This document shows, in pieces, positions 9,638 to 18,103 of a stretch of 64,000 nt of DNA. Position numbers and translations under genes: made by a program. The stretch is from Nocardioides cavernaquae (GTDB lineage: Bacteria; Actinomycetota; Actinomycetes; Propionibacteriales; Nocardioidaceae): the NCBI RefSeq assembly GCF_003600895.1, contig NZ_QYRP01000002.1, forward strand, positions 186,001 to 250,000, given 5' to 3'. The notes under the pieces were generated by a model. It was given only the letters and a program-made list of their open reading frames with translations, was not told the origin of the DNA and ran no database searches. Position 1 is the first letter of the stretch; the number at the start of each line of letters is the position of its first letter.

Positions 9638-9823
9638 TCAGAGGACCTGGCGGCGGTCGGCCTTGGCGCCGTACTGGCCGCACTCGCCGCACGCACGGTG
9701 CGGGAGGTGCTTGGCACCGCAGGCGGGGTTGGCGCAGGTCGTCAGGGTCGGCACAACGGCCTTCCACGCCGAACGGCGGTGACGGGTGTTGCTCCGCGAC
9801 ATCTTCCGCTTCGGGACAGCCAC
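9638..9823 (-). CDS. rpmF: 50S ribosomal protein bL32
   Basis: The 61-residue product begins [17 protein letters not shown], diagnostic of bL32. It keeps a four-cysteine zinc ribbon (CANPACG...CGECG), so it is the zinc-binding (C+) form. It lies between the YceD-like gene and rnc, all minus strand, with a 16-nt gap to the proposed rnc start. Production probably follows the promoter proposed upstream of the YceD-like gene. Confidence 0.97.
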   Translation of the reverse strand: MAVPKRKMSRSNTRHRRSAWKAVVPTLTTCANPACGAKHLPHRACGECGQYGAKADRRQVL

Positions 9824-9880
9824 TGTTTTCTCCTCAAGCTCATGATCCAGGCCGCTCGGCCCGGGTCATTCATTGGTCAT

Positions 9881-10450
9881 TCAGTCGGTGGTGGTGCTGG
9901 TGTCCTGCTGGTCCTGCAAGTTTGCGAGACCGGCCCAGCGCGGGTCGATCGGCGCCTCGTGCGTGTGGTCCGGATCATCCGCGAGCCGCACACCACACTC
10001 GATGCACAGACCGGGACAGTCGTCCTGGCACAGGGGCTGGAACGGCAGTGCGAGCACCACCGCATCACGCAAACTCGGCTCGAGGTCGAGCAGGTCCCCC
10101 GCCATGCGGTGGACATCCTCTTCCTCGTCAACGGGCTCGTGTCCCTCGTCGCTGTAGACGAAGAGCTCCTGGAACGTCGCCTCGACCTCGTCGTGGATCG
10201 GCTCCAGGCAACGACCGCACTCGCCCTCCAGGTCGGCAAACGCAGACCCGGTGACCAGCACGCCCTCCATGACCGCTTCCAGCCGGAGATCGAGTTCGAT
10301 CTCCGAGCCTTCCGGGACACCGAGGAGCTCGATGCCAAGATCTGCCGGCGCCGGAACGATCCGCGTGATTTCCCGCTGGGACCCCGGGCGGCGGCCGAGC
10401 TCGTAAGTGTCGAGCACGAGCGGCGCCCTCGGGTCCAGGTGGTCAGTCAT
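9881..10450 (-). CDS. YceD/DUF177 family protein
   Basis: The 189-residue product carries the YceD signature: E-C-x-R-C (ECGRCLEP) and, toward the C-terminus, LCQDDCPGLCIECG, a possible metal site. Family members are encoded next to rpmF in most bacteria and are linked to 23S rRNA accumulation (plant and E. coli work). Here it is the first gene of a unit with rpmF and rnc. A promoter with good -35 and -10 boxes lies just upstream. Confidence 0.88.
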   Translation of the reverse strand: MTDHLDPRAPLVLDTYELGRRPGSQREITRIVPAPADLGIELLGVPEGSEIELDLRLEAVMEGVLVTGSAFADLEGECGRCLEPIHDEVEATFQELFVYSDEGHEPVDEEEDVHRMAGDLLDLEPSLRDAVVLALPFQPLCQDDCPGLCIECGVRLADDPDHTHEAPIDPRWAGLANLQDQQDTSTTTD

Positions 10451-10484
10451 CGTCTTCTCATCCGGGGCAGAACAGAACGAACGG

Positions 10485-10514
10485 AGTTTACCTGTCCGCG
10501 GGGCTCGTCAGCAA
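10485..10514 (-). promoter_or_regulatory. Promoter for the YceD-rpmF-rnc unit
   Basis: On the minus strand, TTGCTG (10514-10509) is followed after 18 nt by TAAACT (10490-10485). The YceD start lies 35 nt downstream of the -10 box. Spacing and hexamers fit a housekeeping sigma factor. Confidence 0.55.
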
Positions 10515-10543
10515 AACGGGTGCTCCGCCCTCCCGCTCGATCG

Positions 10544-11899
10544 TCAGGCATTGAGCACGGTGTACGCCGAAACTGCGAAGGCGATGGCGGAGAAGACCGT
10601 GAAGCTGCGGACCAGACGCTTGCCGTCGACCGCGAGCACCACGGTGAGCAGGAATAGCGGGGTGAGGGCGAGCGCATAGCGAGGCGTCGGGGCCGGGAAG
10701 TACCACCCGGACATCGCCGCCTGCACCTCGACGACCCACGGCCAGGCGATGCCACCCACCGCCGCCAACGCAGCGACGACGAACGCCGGCGACCACCGAC
10801 TACGGAGCGCGAGGACCGCACCGATCGCGGCCAGGACGATCAGGCCCCAGACCCGCACCATCAACGTGCTGCCGAGGTTGTCGAGGGCCGGAGGCATCAG
10901 ACGGACATCGGACCCGAACGGGACCGGGAAGCGGAACGACGGCCCGAACACCTCGTCAATCGGGAGGCCCGAGACGGCGACGGTGTTGGCGCCAGCCACC
11001 GGGTTGGTCCACGCAGAGTCGCCGCGCCCCGACTGGAACACCTCCCAGCCGAGGTGCACGACCGCGAAGCTCACGAGGATGACCACGGCGACGCCACCGA
11101 GGCGTACGGCGTCGCGGCGGTCCGTGCGCACCGCACGGAGGGCCAGGACCAGACAGGCGAAGGCGACCAGCAGGAACGGAAGGCCCGACATGACCTTGGT
11201 GGCCGTCGCGGCGGTCGCCAGGACGGCCGGAAGCACGAGACCGCGCCGGCCGTCGACCAGGACCCGGGCCAGGAGGAACATGGCCAGCGCCCCACAGAGG
11301 ACGGCGGGAGCGTCATTGGTGACCGTGGCGTCGGCGTAGAAGACCATCGGCAACGAGATCATGAGCAGCGCACCGAGCAGGGAGGTCCACCAGCCCACGC
11401 CGAAACGCCGCATCGCGAGGTAGAGCACGACCACTGCTGCCGCCAGCCAGAGGACGCCTGTGAGGCGCGCAAACGTCATGAACCGGTAGTCGGCCGTCAC
11501 CGTGTCGCCGATCCGCGCGACGACGCCGGTCACCGCGTAGTACACCGGCGGGTGCGCGAAGTTGAAGTTCTCACCGCGCGCGACCGTGAAGGGCGGCGAG
11601 GGGTCTCCGCAGCGGCCGATCTTGGGGAAGTGCTGGTCCGGCATCATCGCGAAACCGCGGCACGCGGCCTCGGCGCGGACCTGCGGAGCGAGCTTGCTTC
11701 CGGCGCTCGGGACCTCGCCGTGCGCTACACGGAAGGCATAGTCGGAGTGGGTCAGCTCGTCGTAGAGGGAGAAGCCCTTCACCTGGAGTGCGGTGAAACC
11801 GGCAAAGAATGCCGAGAAGAGCGTCGCCAGCAGGACCACGGCAACGAGGCGGCCGAGAGGCTCTTTCCTGGCGGTGGGCGTCGCGGAGGAGTCAGCCAT
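10544..11899 (-). CDS. Polytopic membrane glycosyltransferase (GT-C/GT39-like)
   Basis: The start is taken as ATG 11899 (MADSSATPTARKEPLG); the longer TTG-type ORF start adds 16 residues of poor quality. The 451-residue product has about 10-11 hydrophobic helices. A first extracytoplasmic loop has an acidic pair close to TM1 (YDELTHSDYAFRVAHGE), as in lipid-linked sugar GT-C enzymes. The long loop contains four Cys-rich spots and FAHPPVYYAVTG, matching the F-x-H-P-P-x-Y-Y motif of PMT/ArnT-like proteins. It probably transfers a sugar from a polyprenyl-phosphate donor outside the membrane. It is divergent from gmd at the edge of the glycan block. Confidence 0.72.
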   Translation of the reverse strand: MADSSATPTARKEPLGRLVAVVLLATLFSAFFAGFTALQVKGFSLYDELTHSDYAFRVAHGEVPSAGSKLAPQVRAEAACRGFAMMPDQHFPKIGRCGDPSPPFTVARGENFNFAHPPVYYAVTGVVARIGDTVTADYRFMTFARLTGVLWLAAAVVVLYLAMRRFGVGWWTSLLGALLMISLPMVFYADATVTNDAPAVLCGALAMFLLARVLVDGRRGLVLPAVLATAATATKVMSGLPFLLVAFACLVLALRAVRTDRRDAVRLGGVAVVILVSFAVVHLGWEVFQSGRGDSAWTNPVAGANTVAVSGLPIDEVFGPSFRFPVPFGSDVRLMPPALDNLGSTLMVRVWGLIVLAAIGAVLALRSRWSPAFVVAALAAVGGIAWPWVVEVQAAMSGWYFPAPTPRYALALTPLFLLTVVLAVDGKRLVRSFTVFSAIAFAVSAYTVLNA

Positions 11900-12011
11900 G
11901 GCGCGTAGCCTAGGCGACAGCCCAGGAAGGACGGTCCTGTGCCGCACCGTGACGCGCTCCCGGTTTCTGCTCCGTTAGTGTGACGCCGAATTGCTAGCGA
12001 TCGAGGAGCTC

Positions 12012-12998
12012 ATGCCCAGCGCACTTGTCACCGGTATCACCGGCCAGGACGGTCCCTACCTCGCCGAACTCCTGCTCTCCAAGGGATACGACGTCTACGG
12101 CCTCATGCGCGGGCAGAACAACCCCAAGCGCGCCATGGTCGAACGCGAACTCCCCGACGTCAAGATCCTCACCGGCGACCTCACCGACCAGTCCAGCCTC
12201 ATGCGCGCACTCAACGACAGCAACCCCACCGAGGTCTACAACCTCGGCGCCATCTCCTTCGTGGCCTACTCCTGGGAAAACGCCAAAGTCACCTCCGACG
12301 TCACCGGACTCGGCGTCCTCAACCTCCTCGAAGCCGTCCGCCTCCACGCCGGCAACGACCCCGCCTCCGTCAAGTTCTACCAAGCCTCCAGCTCCGAGAT
12401 GTTCGGCAAGGTCCAGCAGGTCCCCCAGTCCGAGGAAACCCTCCTGTGGCCCCGCTCCCCCTACGGCGTCGCCAAGGTCTACGGCCACTACATGACCATC
12501 AACTACCGCGAGTCCTACGGCATGCACGCCTCCTCCGGCATCCTGTTCAACCACGAATCCCCCCGCCGCGGCCCCGAATTCGTCACCCGCAAAGTCACCC
12601 AGGCCGTCGCCCGCATCAAACTCGGCCTCCAACACGAAATCGTCATGGGCAACCTCGACGCCCAACGCGACTGGGGCTACGCCGGCGACTACGTCGAAGC
12701 CATGTGGCTCATGCTCCAACAACCCCACGGCGACGACTACGTCGTATCCACCGACGAAACCCACACCATCCGCGAACTCCTCGACCTCGCCTTCAACCAG
12801 GTCGGCATCAACGACTGGGAACGCTACGTCCGCCAAGACCCCCGCTTCATGCGCCCCGCCGAAGTCGACCTCCTCATCGGCGACTCCACCAAAGCCCGCA
12901 CCACCCTCGGCTGGACACCCAAGGTCAACTTCCCCGAACTCGTCGCCATGATGGTCGACTCCGACCTGGCCGAGCAGAAGAAGCTCGCCGGCCTCTGA
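12012..12998 (+). CDS. gmd: GDP-mannose 4,6-dehydratase
   Basis: Converts GDP-D-mannose to GDP-4-keto-6-deoxymannose, the precursor of GDP-fucose, GDP-rhamnose and related sugars. ATG 12012 follows GAGGAG. The NADP-binding loop is TGITGQDGPYLAELL; the catalytic Ser/Glu lie in SSSEMFG and the YxxxK pair in YGVAK. NHESPRRGPEFVTRK is characteristic of the family. Product length is 328 residues. No partner reductase is in the window. Codon choice is unlike its neighbours: it prefers CTC over CTG and uses many GAA, CAA and AAA codons, suggesting acquisition by transfer. It heads a plus-strand run of glycan genes. Confidence 0.93.
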   Translation: MPSALVTGITGQDGPYLAELLLSKGYDVYGLMRGQNNPKRAMVERELPDVKILTGDLTDQSSLMRALNDSNPTEVYNLGAISFVAYSWENAKVTSDVTGLGVLNLLEAVRLHAGNDPASVKFYQASSSEMFGKVQQVPQSEETLLWPRSPYGVAKVYGHYMTINYRESYGMHASSGILFNHESPRRGPEFVTRKVTQAVARIKLGLQHEIVMGNLDAQRDWGYAGDYVEAMWLMLQQPHGDDYVVSTDETHTIRELLDLAFNQVGINDWERYVRQDPRFMRPAEVDLLIGDSTKARTTLGWTPKVNFPELVAMMVDSDLAEQKKLAGL

Positions 12999-13045
12999 GA
13001 TGCCTCTACAGCTGTCGGGCGCAACCTCAGGAAGGAACGGTCTCC

Positions 13046-14005
13046 GTGCGCGGACGTGAGCCCTCGGCTTCGGCGGAAGCCGGCTCGCCGAGCCGGGTCC
13101 GCGCGGTCCTCGGAGCGGTGATCATGGCCGCCGTGGTGGCAGGAGCCGTCCTGGCACTCGTGCGCCAGCGCGACGAGTTGAGCGCGTCCATCGCGGAGAT
13201 CGGTCTCGTGCCCGTCGCCGCGAGCCTCGCCCTCGGCGTACTCGGCATCGCTTTCACCTTCTTCGAGTGGCGCGCGACGCTTGCCGGACTCGGGGTCCGG
13301 ATTCCGTTGCGCACCGGCGCTCGCGTGTACTTCCTGAGCCAGCTGGGCAAGTACCTTCCCGGGTCCGTCTGGCCGATCGTCCTCCAGATGGAGGCCGGGC
13401 GGCGTTTCGGCGCCACGCGGCGCACGATGCTGGCCGCCAACCTCCTCGCACTGCTGATCGGGGTGACCGTCGGGCTCCTGCTGGCGTGTGCCCTCCTGCC
13501 CTTCGCTGCTCCCGGCACCCTCGGACAGCTCTGGTGGACGGCCCTTGCGGTGCCATTCCTCCTCCTGCTGATCGCCCCGCCCGTGATCCCGTTCCTGCTG
13601 CGCCTGCTCCCGGGGCAGCTCGGTTCAGGCACCCTCGACCAGCCTCTCCCGCTCGGCAGCACCGTTCGCGCTGCCCTCTGGGGAGCCGGCTCCTTCGTCT
13701 GTCTGGGAGCACACGTCGCTGTCCTCGTCGGCGCGCTCACCGGATGGGACAGCCACACGCTGCCGCTGTCGGTCGGCGCCATCTCCCTCGCGATTTGCGT
13801 AGGAGTCCTGGCCATCCCCGTCCCCGCGGGAGTCGGCGTCCGCGACGGCGTACTCGTGCTCGTGCTGGCCAGCGTCCTGGACGGCACCGATCTGCTCCTC
13901 GTCGCGGTCGCCTCGCGAGTGGTGCTCCTCGTCGTGGATCTGCTGCTCGCGGGATTCGGATCGTTCCTGCCGAGAAACCCGCCGGCGCCGCGCCACCCCG
14001 CGTGA
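13046..14005 (+). CDS. Flippase-like integral membrane protein (UPF0104/LPG-synthase TM domain)
   Basis: GTG 13046 follows GAAGGA at 13031-13036. The 319-residue product has about eight hydrophobic helices. Diagnostic stretches are FFEWRATLAGLG, YFLSQLGKYLPGSVWPI (the S-Q-x-G-K-Y-x-P-G motif), and GVGVRDGVLVLVL near the end (as in P-x-G-x-G-x-R-E). These match the lysylphosphatidylglycerol synthetase TM region/AglD family, which occurs in cell-surface glycan and lipid loci. It probably moves or supports handling of a lipid-linked intermediate. Codon use returns to the local norm here, unlike gmd. Confidence 0.8.
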   Translation: MRGREPSASAEAGSPSRVRAVLGAVIMAAVVAGAVLALVRQRDELSASIAEIGLVPVAASLALGVLGIAFTFFEWRATLAGLGVRIPLRTGARVYFLSQLGKYLPGSVWPIVLQMEAGRRFGATRRTMLAANLLALLIGVTVGLLLACALLPFAAPGTLGQLWWTALAVPFLLLLIAPPVIPFLLRLLPGQLGSGTLDQPLPLGSTVRAALWGAGSFVCLGAHVAVLVGALTGWDSHTLPLSVGAISLAICVGVLAIPVPAGVGVRDGVLVLVLASVLDGTDLLLVAVASRVVLLVVDLLLAGFGSFLPRNPPAPRHPA

Positions 14006-14089
14006 CTGCACGCTAACGTTGCCGGGCGACGTCCGCCTTCGCCCGTCGTCAACGCAGACCCACATCCTTCCGGAAGGGACTCGGCAGCC

Positions 14090-14911
14090 TTGGAACCGAG
14101 CGAGAAAATGCCACGTGACCGCGAGCCACAGCTGGCCTACTCCGAACTCCAGTACAAGACCCATGACGAGGAGAAGCGCCGGCAGAAGGCTGCCAAGATC
14201 GTGGCGGTTCTGCAGCACTTCCTCGGGCGCGATGATCTGACTGGCCTCTCGGCGCTCGACATCGGCGCATCCACGGGCTACACCGTCGACGCCCTGGCCA
14301 CGGCGGGCGCGACCACGACCGGCATCGACATCGACGAGCCCGGCATTTCCTTCGCTCGCAGCCGCTTCGGCGACAAGGCCACGTTCACCGTTGCTGACGG
14401 TTCTGCGATTCCGGCCGCGGACCAGTCCTTCGACATCGTGGTCTTCAACCACATCTACGAGCACGTGGTCGACGCCGACGCCGTCATGGCCGAGATCGTT
14501 CGCACGCTACGTCCCGACGGAGTCGCCTACCTTGGCTTCGGCAACAAGTGGGCGGTCGTCGAACCGCACTACCGGCTCCCGTTCCTCTCCTGGCTGCCCG
14601 AGAAGCCGGCGGACCGCTACGTGGCCGCATTCAAGCGGGCGGATTCGTACTACGAACGCTTCCGCAGCCGGCGCAAGCTCATCACGATGTGCCGCGGCCT
14701 CCGTGTCTGGGACTACACCTACACACTGATCGGTGACGCAGAGCAGTTCCATGCCACCGACGTCGTCCCGCGCCGTCTGGCCGGCATGCCGATCGGCTTC
14801 TTCCGCGCGCTGCGTCCGGTGATTCCCACCTTCATCTGGATCGGCACCCCTGGCACCACACAGCCGCAAGGCCCTGCGGTGAAGTGTCCGCCGTCGGCCA
14901 TCACCGAGTGA
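14090..14911 (+). CDS. SAM-dependent methyltransferase (Methyltransf_11 type)
   Basis: The TTG start at 14090 has GGAAGGGA at 14072-14079; the next in-frame ATG (14108) is 28 nt from that site. The 273-residue product has a complete SAM-binding fold: LSALDIGASTGYTVDALA (motif I), TGIDIDEP (acidic end of strand 2), ADQSFDIVVFNHIYEHV (motif post I) and LRPDGVAYLGFGN. The C-terminal part (LISWLP-like, YYERFRSRRKL) is less conserved. It probably methylates a sugar or lipid-linked glycan intermediate, judging by position between the flippase-like gene and two glycosyltransferases. Its stop overlaps the next start by 4 nt if GTG 14908 is used. Confidence 0.83.
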   Translation: MEPSEKMPRDREPQLAYSELQYKTHDEEKRRQKAAKIVAVLQHFLGRDDLTGLSALDIGASTGYTVDALATAGATTTGIDIDEPGISFARSRFGDKATFTVADGSAIPAADQSFDIVVFNHIYEHVVDADAVMAEIVRTLRPDGVAYLGFGNKWAVVEPHYRLPFLSWLPEKPADRYVAAFKRADSYYERFRSRRKLITMCRGLRVWDYTYTLIGDAEQFHATDVVPRRLAGMPIGFFRALRPVIPTFIWIGTPGTTQPQGPAVKCPPSAITE

Positions 14912-16002
14912 CCGCGGACCCCATGCGCAAGCAGCCCGTCTTCATCACTCGCAAGTTCCCACCCTCCATCGGCGGCATGGAAACTCTCGCTGCAAGTGTG
15001 TGGCGATCCATGCTGACCAGCTACCCCCAAGCTCACAAGATCTCCTACGGCGGAGCCAACATCGGCCTGCTGTGGTGGCTGCCGCTCTGCCTGCTCCGGG
15101 TGACCTGGCTCTGCGCCACCCGGAGGGTCGAGTACGCACTGTGCGGAGACGCGCTGATGAACGCCGCATGCGCACCAGTGCTGCGCCTGTTCGGCGTTCC
15201 TCGCTCCACCATGGTGATGGGGCTCGACATCACGTTCGACAACGCCCTCTATCGAGCGCTCGCGCATCCTCCACTTCGATCGGCGCGCTGCGTGATCGCC
15301 ATCAGTGCAGCGACGCGCGACGCCGCGATCGCTGACGCGGCCGTTGACCCCGCGCGCATCGAGGTCGTCCGCCTCGGTGTGCCGGATCCCGGCATCGACG
15401 GACACGCACTGGCGGCAGCGCGGGAACTCCTGCGCCAGGATCTCGGCCTGGGCACGCAGGACGTCATGGTCGTTGCCCTGGGACGCCTCGTTCGACGCAA
15501 GGGCGTCCGCTGGTTCGTCGAGAACGTCCTTCCGAAGCTTCCCGAGACCGTGCACTTCGTCGTCGGAGGATCAGGACCGGAGTCGGAGGCGATCGCAACC
15601 GCGGCAGACTCCGCCGGCGTCCGGACTCGCGTGCACCTCCTGGGCGGCGTGAGCGACGAGGTCCGGGACCGGCTCATGGCCGGCGCAGACGTCTTCGTCC
15701 AGCCGAACATCGCGGTCCCGGGTGACATGGAGGGCTTCGGCCTCGTCGCCGTCGAGGCCGCGCTGCGCGACACGACTGTTCTCGCAGCCGATCTCGAAGG
15801 GCTCAGGGACGCGGTCCAGGACGGCGAGACCGGCATCCTTCTTCCCTCGGGCGACGCGGATGCATGGGCCCGGACGCTGACCGACCTGATCGCGCGACCA
15901 GCCGATCTCGAGCTCCAGGGCCGGCGCCTCGGCGCATGTGCTCGGGAGACCTACAGCGAGCGCGCCATGGGCGCCGCACTCGTCCAGATCCTCACCGCCT
16001 AG
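14908..16002 (+). CDS. Glycosyltransferase family 4 (GT-B fold)
   Basis: Transfers a sugar from an activated nucleotide donor to a growing glycan. The start is uncertain among GTG 14884, GTG 14908 (GTGA overlap with the preceding stop, my choice) and ATG 14923 (MRKQPVFITRKFPPSIGGME). The N-terminal domain has the glycine-rich FPPSIGGMETLA. The C-terminal domain has LGRLVRRKGVRWFVENV, FVVGGSGPE, and the E-x7-E-type donor site MEGFGLVAVEAA. Length is about 360 residues. Donor and acceptor are unknown, though neighbouring gmd makes GDP-deoxymannose donors plausible. Confidence 0.87.
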   Translation: MTADPMRKQPVFITRKFPPSIGGMETLAASVWRSMLTSYPQAHKISYGGANIGLLWWLPLCLLRVTWLCATRRVEYALCGDALMNAACAPVLRLFGVPRSTMVMGLDITFDNALYRALAHPPLRSARCVIAISAATRDAAIADAAVDPARIEVVRLGVPDPGIDGHALAAARELLRQDLGLGTQDVMVVALGRLVRRKGVRWFVENVLPKLPETVHFVVGGSGPESEAIATAADSAGVRTRVHLLGGVSDEVRDRLMAGADVFVQPNIAVPGDMEGFGLVAVEAALRDTTVLAADLEGLRDAVQDGETGILLPSGDADAWARTLTDLIARPADLELQGRRLGACARETYSERAMGAALVQILTA

Positions 16003-16043
16003 TCACGAAATCGTGGCGTCGCTGGCCGGGGCCCAGCGCAAAC

Positions 16044-16049
16044 TAGACT
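16044..16049 (+). promoter_or_regulatory. Possible -10 box upstream of the GT2 gene
   Basis: TAGACT lies 36 nt before the GT2 start in the 83-nt gap after the GT4 gene. No convincing -35 box is visible at 17-18 nt upstream. Confidence 0.3.
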
Positions 16050-16085
16050 CTTGCTGCACCGCAACCGACCGATGTGAGGACTCAC

Positions 16086-17117
16086 GTGAGACTTGTCGTC
16101 CAGATCCCGTGCCTGAACGAGGAGGACACGCTTCCGCTGGTGCTCGAGTCGATCCCGAAGGAAATCCCCGGGATCGACGACATCATCGTGCTGATCGTGG
16201 ACGACGGGTGCTCGGACCGGACGGTCGAGGTGGCACGCAGCTACGGCGTCACCGAGTTCGTGCACCACGCCCGCAACCAGGGCCTGGGCCGCTCGTTCCG
16301 CGACGGCGTCGTGCGGGCACTCGAGCTCGGTGCTGACATCGTGGTCAACACCGACGGCGACAACCAGTACCCGCAAGACCGGATCACCGACCTGGTGCAG
16401 CCGATCGTGCGTGGCGAGGCCGACATCGTGATCGCCGACCGCCAGGTGCACAAGGTCGACCACTTCTCCCCGCTGAAGAAGCAGCTGCAGAAGGTCGGCA
16501 GCGGCGTGGTCAACCGCGCCGCCGGCACCAAGCTGCCCGACGCCGCGAGCGGCTTCCGCGCCTACTCGCGCGAGAGCCTGATGGTCCTCAACACCATCAC
16601 GCGGTTCAGCTACTGCATGGAAACGATCATCCAGGCCGGCAACAAGAACATGAAGATCGCCAGCATCCCGGTCGAGACCAACGCGAAGACCCGGGAGTCA
16701 CGACTTTTCAAGTCGATGCCCGAGCACATCGCGAAGTCGGCTGCGGCGATCATTCGCTCCTTCATGATGTACCGGCCCTACGTCATCTTCGCCTGGCTGA
16801 CGATGTTCTTCGGCGTGCTCGGCATGATCCCGTTCGTCCGGTACGCCGTGCTGATGGTCACCGACTCGGCATCCGGACACATCCAGTCGCTGCTGCTCGG
16901 GTCGCTGCTGATGATCCTGGCCTTCATGAGCCTGATGCTCGGCATCATCGCCGACCTGATCCGCACCAACCGGATCCTGATCGAGGACAACCTCGAGCAC
17001 ACCAAGAAGGCCCGCTTCGGGAAGTCCGGGACCGAGCTGCTCCGTGACCAGACGTCGCAGCCTCACTTCGACTGGCCTCGGGAGCACCCCGGCCTGCCGA
17101 CGCGCCCCGTCAGCTGA
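16086..17117 (+). CDS. Glycosyltransferase family 2 with C-terminal membrane helices
   Basis: GTG 16086 is preferred over GTG 16074 because GAGGA lies about 6 nt upstream. The 343-residue product has the GT-A motifs VQIPCLNEEDTLP, VDDGCSDRT and the metal-binding DGD in VVNTDGDNQYP. It also has DAASGFRAYSRE (acceptor region) and two hydrophobic segments near residues 235-255 and 270-290. This layout matches polyprenyl-phosphate glycosyltransferases (DPM/ArnC-like), which would load a sugar onto a lipid carrier for a GT-C enzyme such as the one at 10544. It ends 4 nt before the convergent coiled-coil gene. Confidence 0.88.
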   Translation: MRLVVQIPCLNEEDTLPLVLESIPKEIPGIDDIIVLIVDDGCSDRTVEVARSYGVTEFVHHARNQGLGRSFRDGVVRALELGADIVVNTDGDNQYPQDRITDLVQPIVRGEADIVIADRQVHKVDHFSPLKKQLQKVGSGVVNRAAGTKLPDAASGFRAYSRESLMVLNTITRFSYCMETIIQAGNKNMKIASIPVETNAKTRESRLFKSMPEHIAKSAAAIIRSFMMYRPYVIFAWLTMFFGVLGMIPFVRYAVLMVTDSASGHIQSLLLGSLLMILAFMSLMLGIIADLIRTNRILIEDNLEHTKKARFGKSGTELLRDQTSQPHFDWPREHPGLPTRPVS

Positions 17118-17121
17118 CTTC

Positions 17122-17607
17122 CTAGTTCGAGACCTCGGCCTCGCGGCTGCTCAGGTTCGTGATGCCGCGGCGTACCTCGCCGAGGGTCTTCTCGAGCGAG
17201 GCCTGCAGCGATGCCAGACGGGTCCCGACGTAGGCGTCGGTGTCGCGCCGCAGCACGTCGGCCTCCTCGCGCGCCGCAGCGACGAGATCCTCCCCCTCAC
17301 GGACGGCGACCCGGAAGACCTCGGTGTCGGAGACCAGCCGGTCCTGCTCGAGGCGAGCAGCGCGCAGGATCTCGGATGCCTCGTCCTCGGACGACCTCAT
17401 CAAGTCCTCCCGCTGGGCGACGAGCTCGCGTGAGGCAAGCGTTGCTCCGGCGTGCGCGGACTCGATGCGCTGCAGTGCGGCGAGCACCTCGTCGCGCTCG
17501 AGGACGACGGAGCTGCGGCCCTTGGTGCGGGCACGGTCGACGAGCTGGTGGAGGGCAGCGAGCTCGTCGCCGACGCTGCGGGTGCCGACGTCCCGGGTGA
17601 CCGTCAC
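17122..17607 (-). CDS. DivIVA/ATP-synthase-b-like coiled-coil protein
   Basis: The 161-residue hydrophilic product is almost wholly helical with long heptad stretches (LAALHQLVDRARTKG, SSEDEASEILRAARLEQDRL). It lacks a membrane helix. Proteins of this kind, variously called DivIVA-like or F0-b-like, sit beside coaD in many actinobacteria, and their role is not settled. The GTG start overlaps the coaD stop by 4 nt, so translation is probably coupled. Confidence 0.75.
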   Translation of the reverse strand: MTVTRDVGTRSVGDELAALHQLVDRARTKGRSSVVLERDEVLAALQRIESAHAGATLASRELVAQREDLMRSSEDEASEILRAARLEQDRLVSDTEVFRVAVREGEDLVAAAREEADVLRRDTDAYVGTRLASLQASLEKTLGEVRRGITNLSSREAEVSN

Positions 17608-18101
17608 TGGCCCTCCCCCCGACGCCGCTCCTCGAGACGGGCCATCAGCCGCTCGCGGACGAAGTCAGGGATGAGGCCGGACACGTCGCCGCCGAACATG
17701 GCGACCTCCTTGACGAGGCTCGATGCCAGGAATGAGTACTCCGGGCTGGTCGGGATGAAGACGGTCTCGATCTCGGCGAGCGAGGAGTTCATCTGCGCCA
17801 TCTGCAGCTCGTACTCGTAGTCGCTGACGGCACGCAGGCCCTTGACGATGGCCACGGCGCCCTCTTCCTCGCAGAAGCCGGTCAGCAGGCCGGTGAAGCC
17901 CGCGACGCGCACGTTGGGGAACTGGCGGCAGGCCTCGCTGAGCATCTCGAGGCGCTCCTCCGGCGTGAACAGACGCGTCTTGGACGGGTTCAGGCCGGTC
18001 GCCACGATCACCTCGTCGAAGAGGCCCGCAGCGCGCGCAAAGATGTCGATGTGACCGTTGGTCACCGGGTCGAACGAGCCCGGACACACGGCAATGCGCA
18101 C
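17604..18101 (-). CDS. coaD: Phosphopantetheine adenylyltransferase
   Basis: Catalyses the penultimate step of CoA synthesis: ATP plus 4-phosphopantetheine to dephospho-CoA. The GTG start at 18101 gives MRIAVCPGSFDPVTNGHIDI with the nucleotidyltransferase G-x-F-D-P and T/H-x-G-H motifs. Further signatures are GLNPSKTRLFTPEERLEML, VKGLRAVSDYEYELQMAQMN and the C-terminal SSLVKEVAMFGGDVSGLIP. The 165-residue length is typical. It lies 2 nt after rsmD, which is the usual partner. Confidence 0.97.
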   Translation of the reverse strand: MRIAVCPGSFDPVTNGHIDIFARAAGLFDEVIVATGLNPSKTRLFTPEERLEMLSEACRQFPNVRVAGFTGLLTGFCEEEGAVAIVKGLRAVSDYEYELQMAQMNSSLAEIETVFIPTSPEYSFLASSLVKEVAMFGGDVSGLIPDFVRERLMARLEERRRGEGQ

Positions 18102-18103
18102 GG

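Noticed and set aside
11994..12836. 280-codon minus-strand frame in gmd
   Set aside because: A product of the C-rich codon bias of gmd. It has no ribosome site and no recognisable domain.
12446..13045. Upstream extension of the flippase-like gene
   Set aside because: It overlaps gmd in another frame and is Arg/Pro-rich. GTG 13046 has its own ribosome site.
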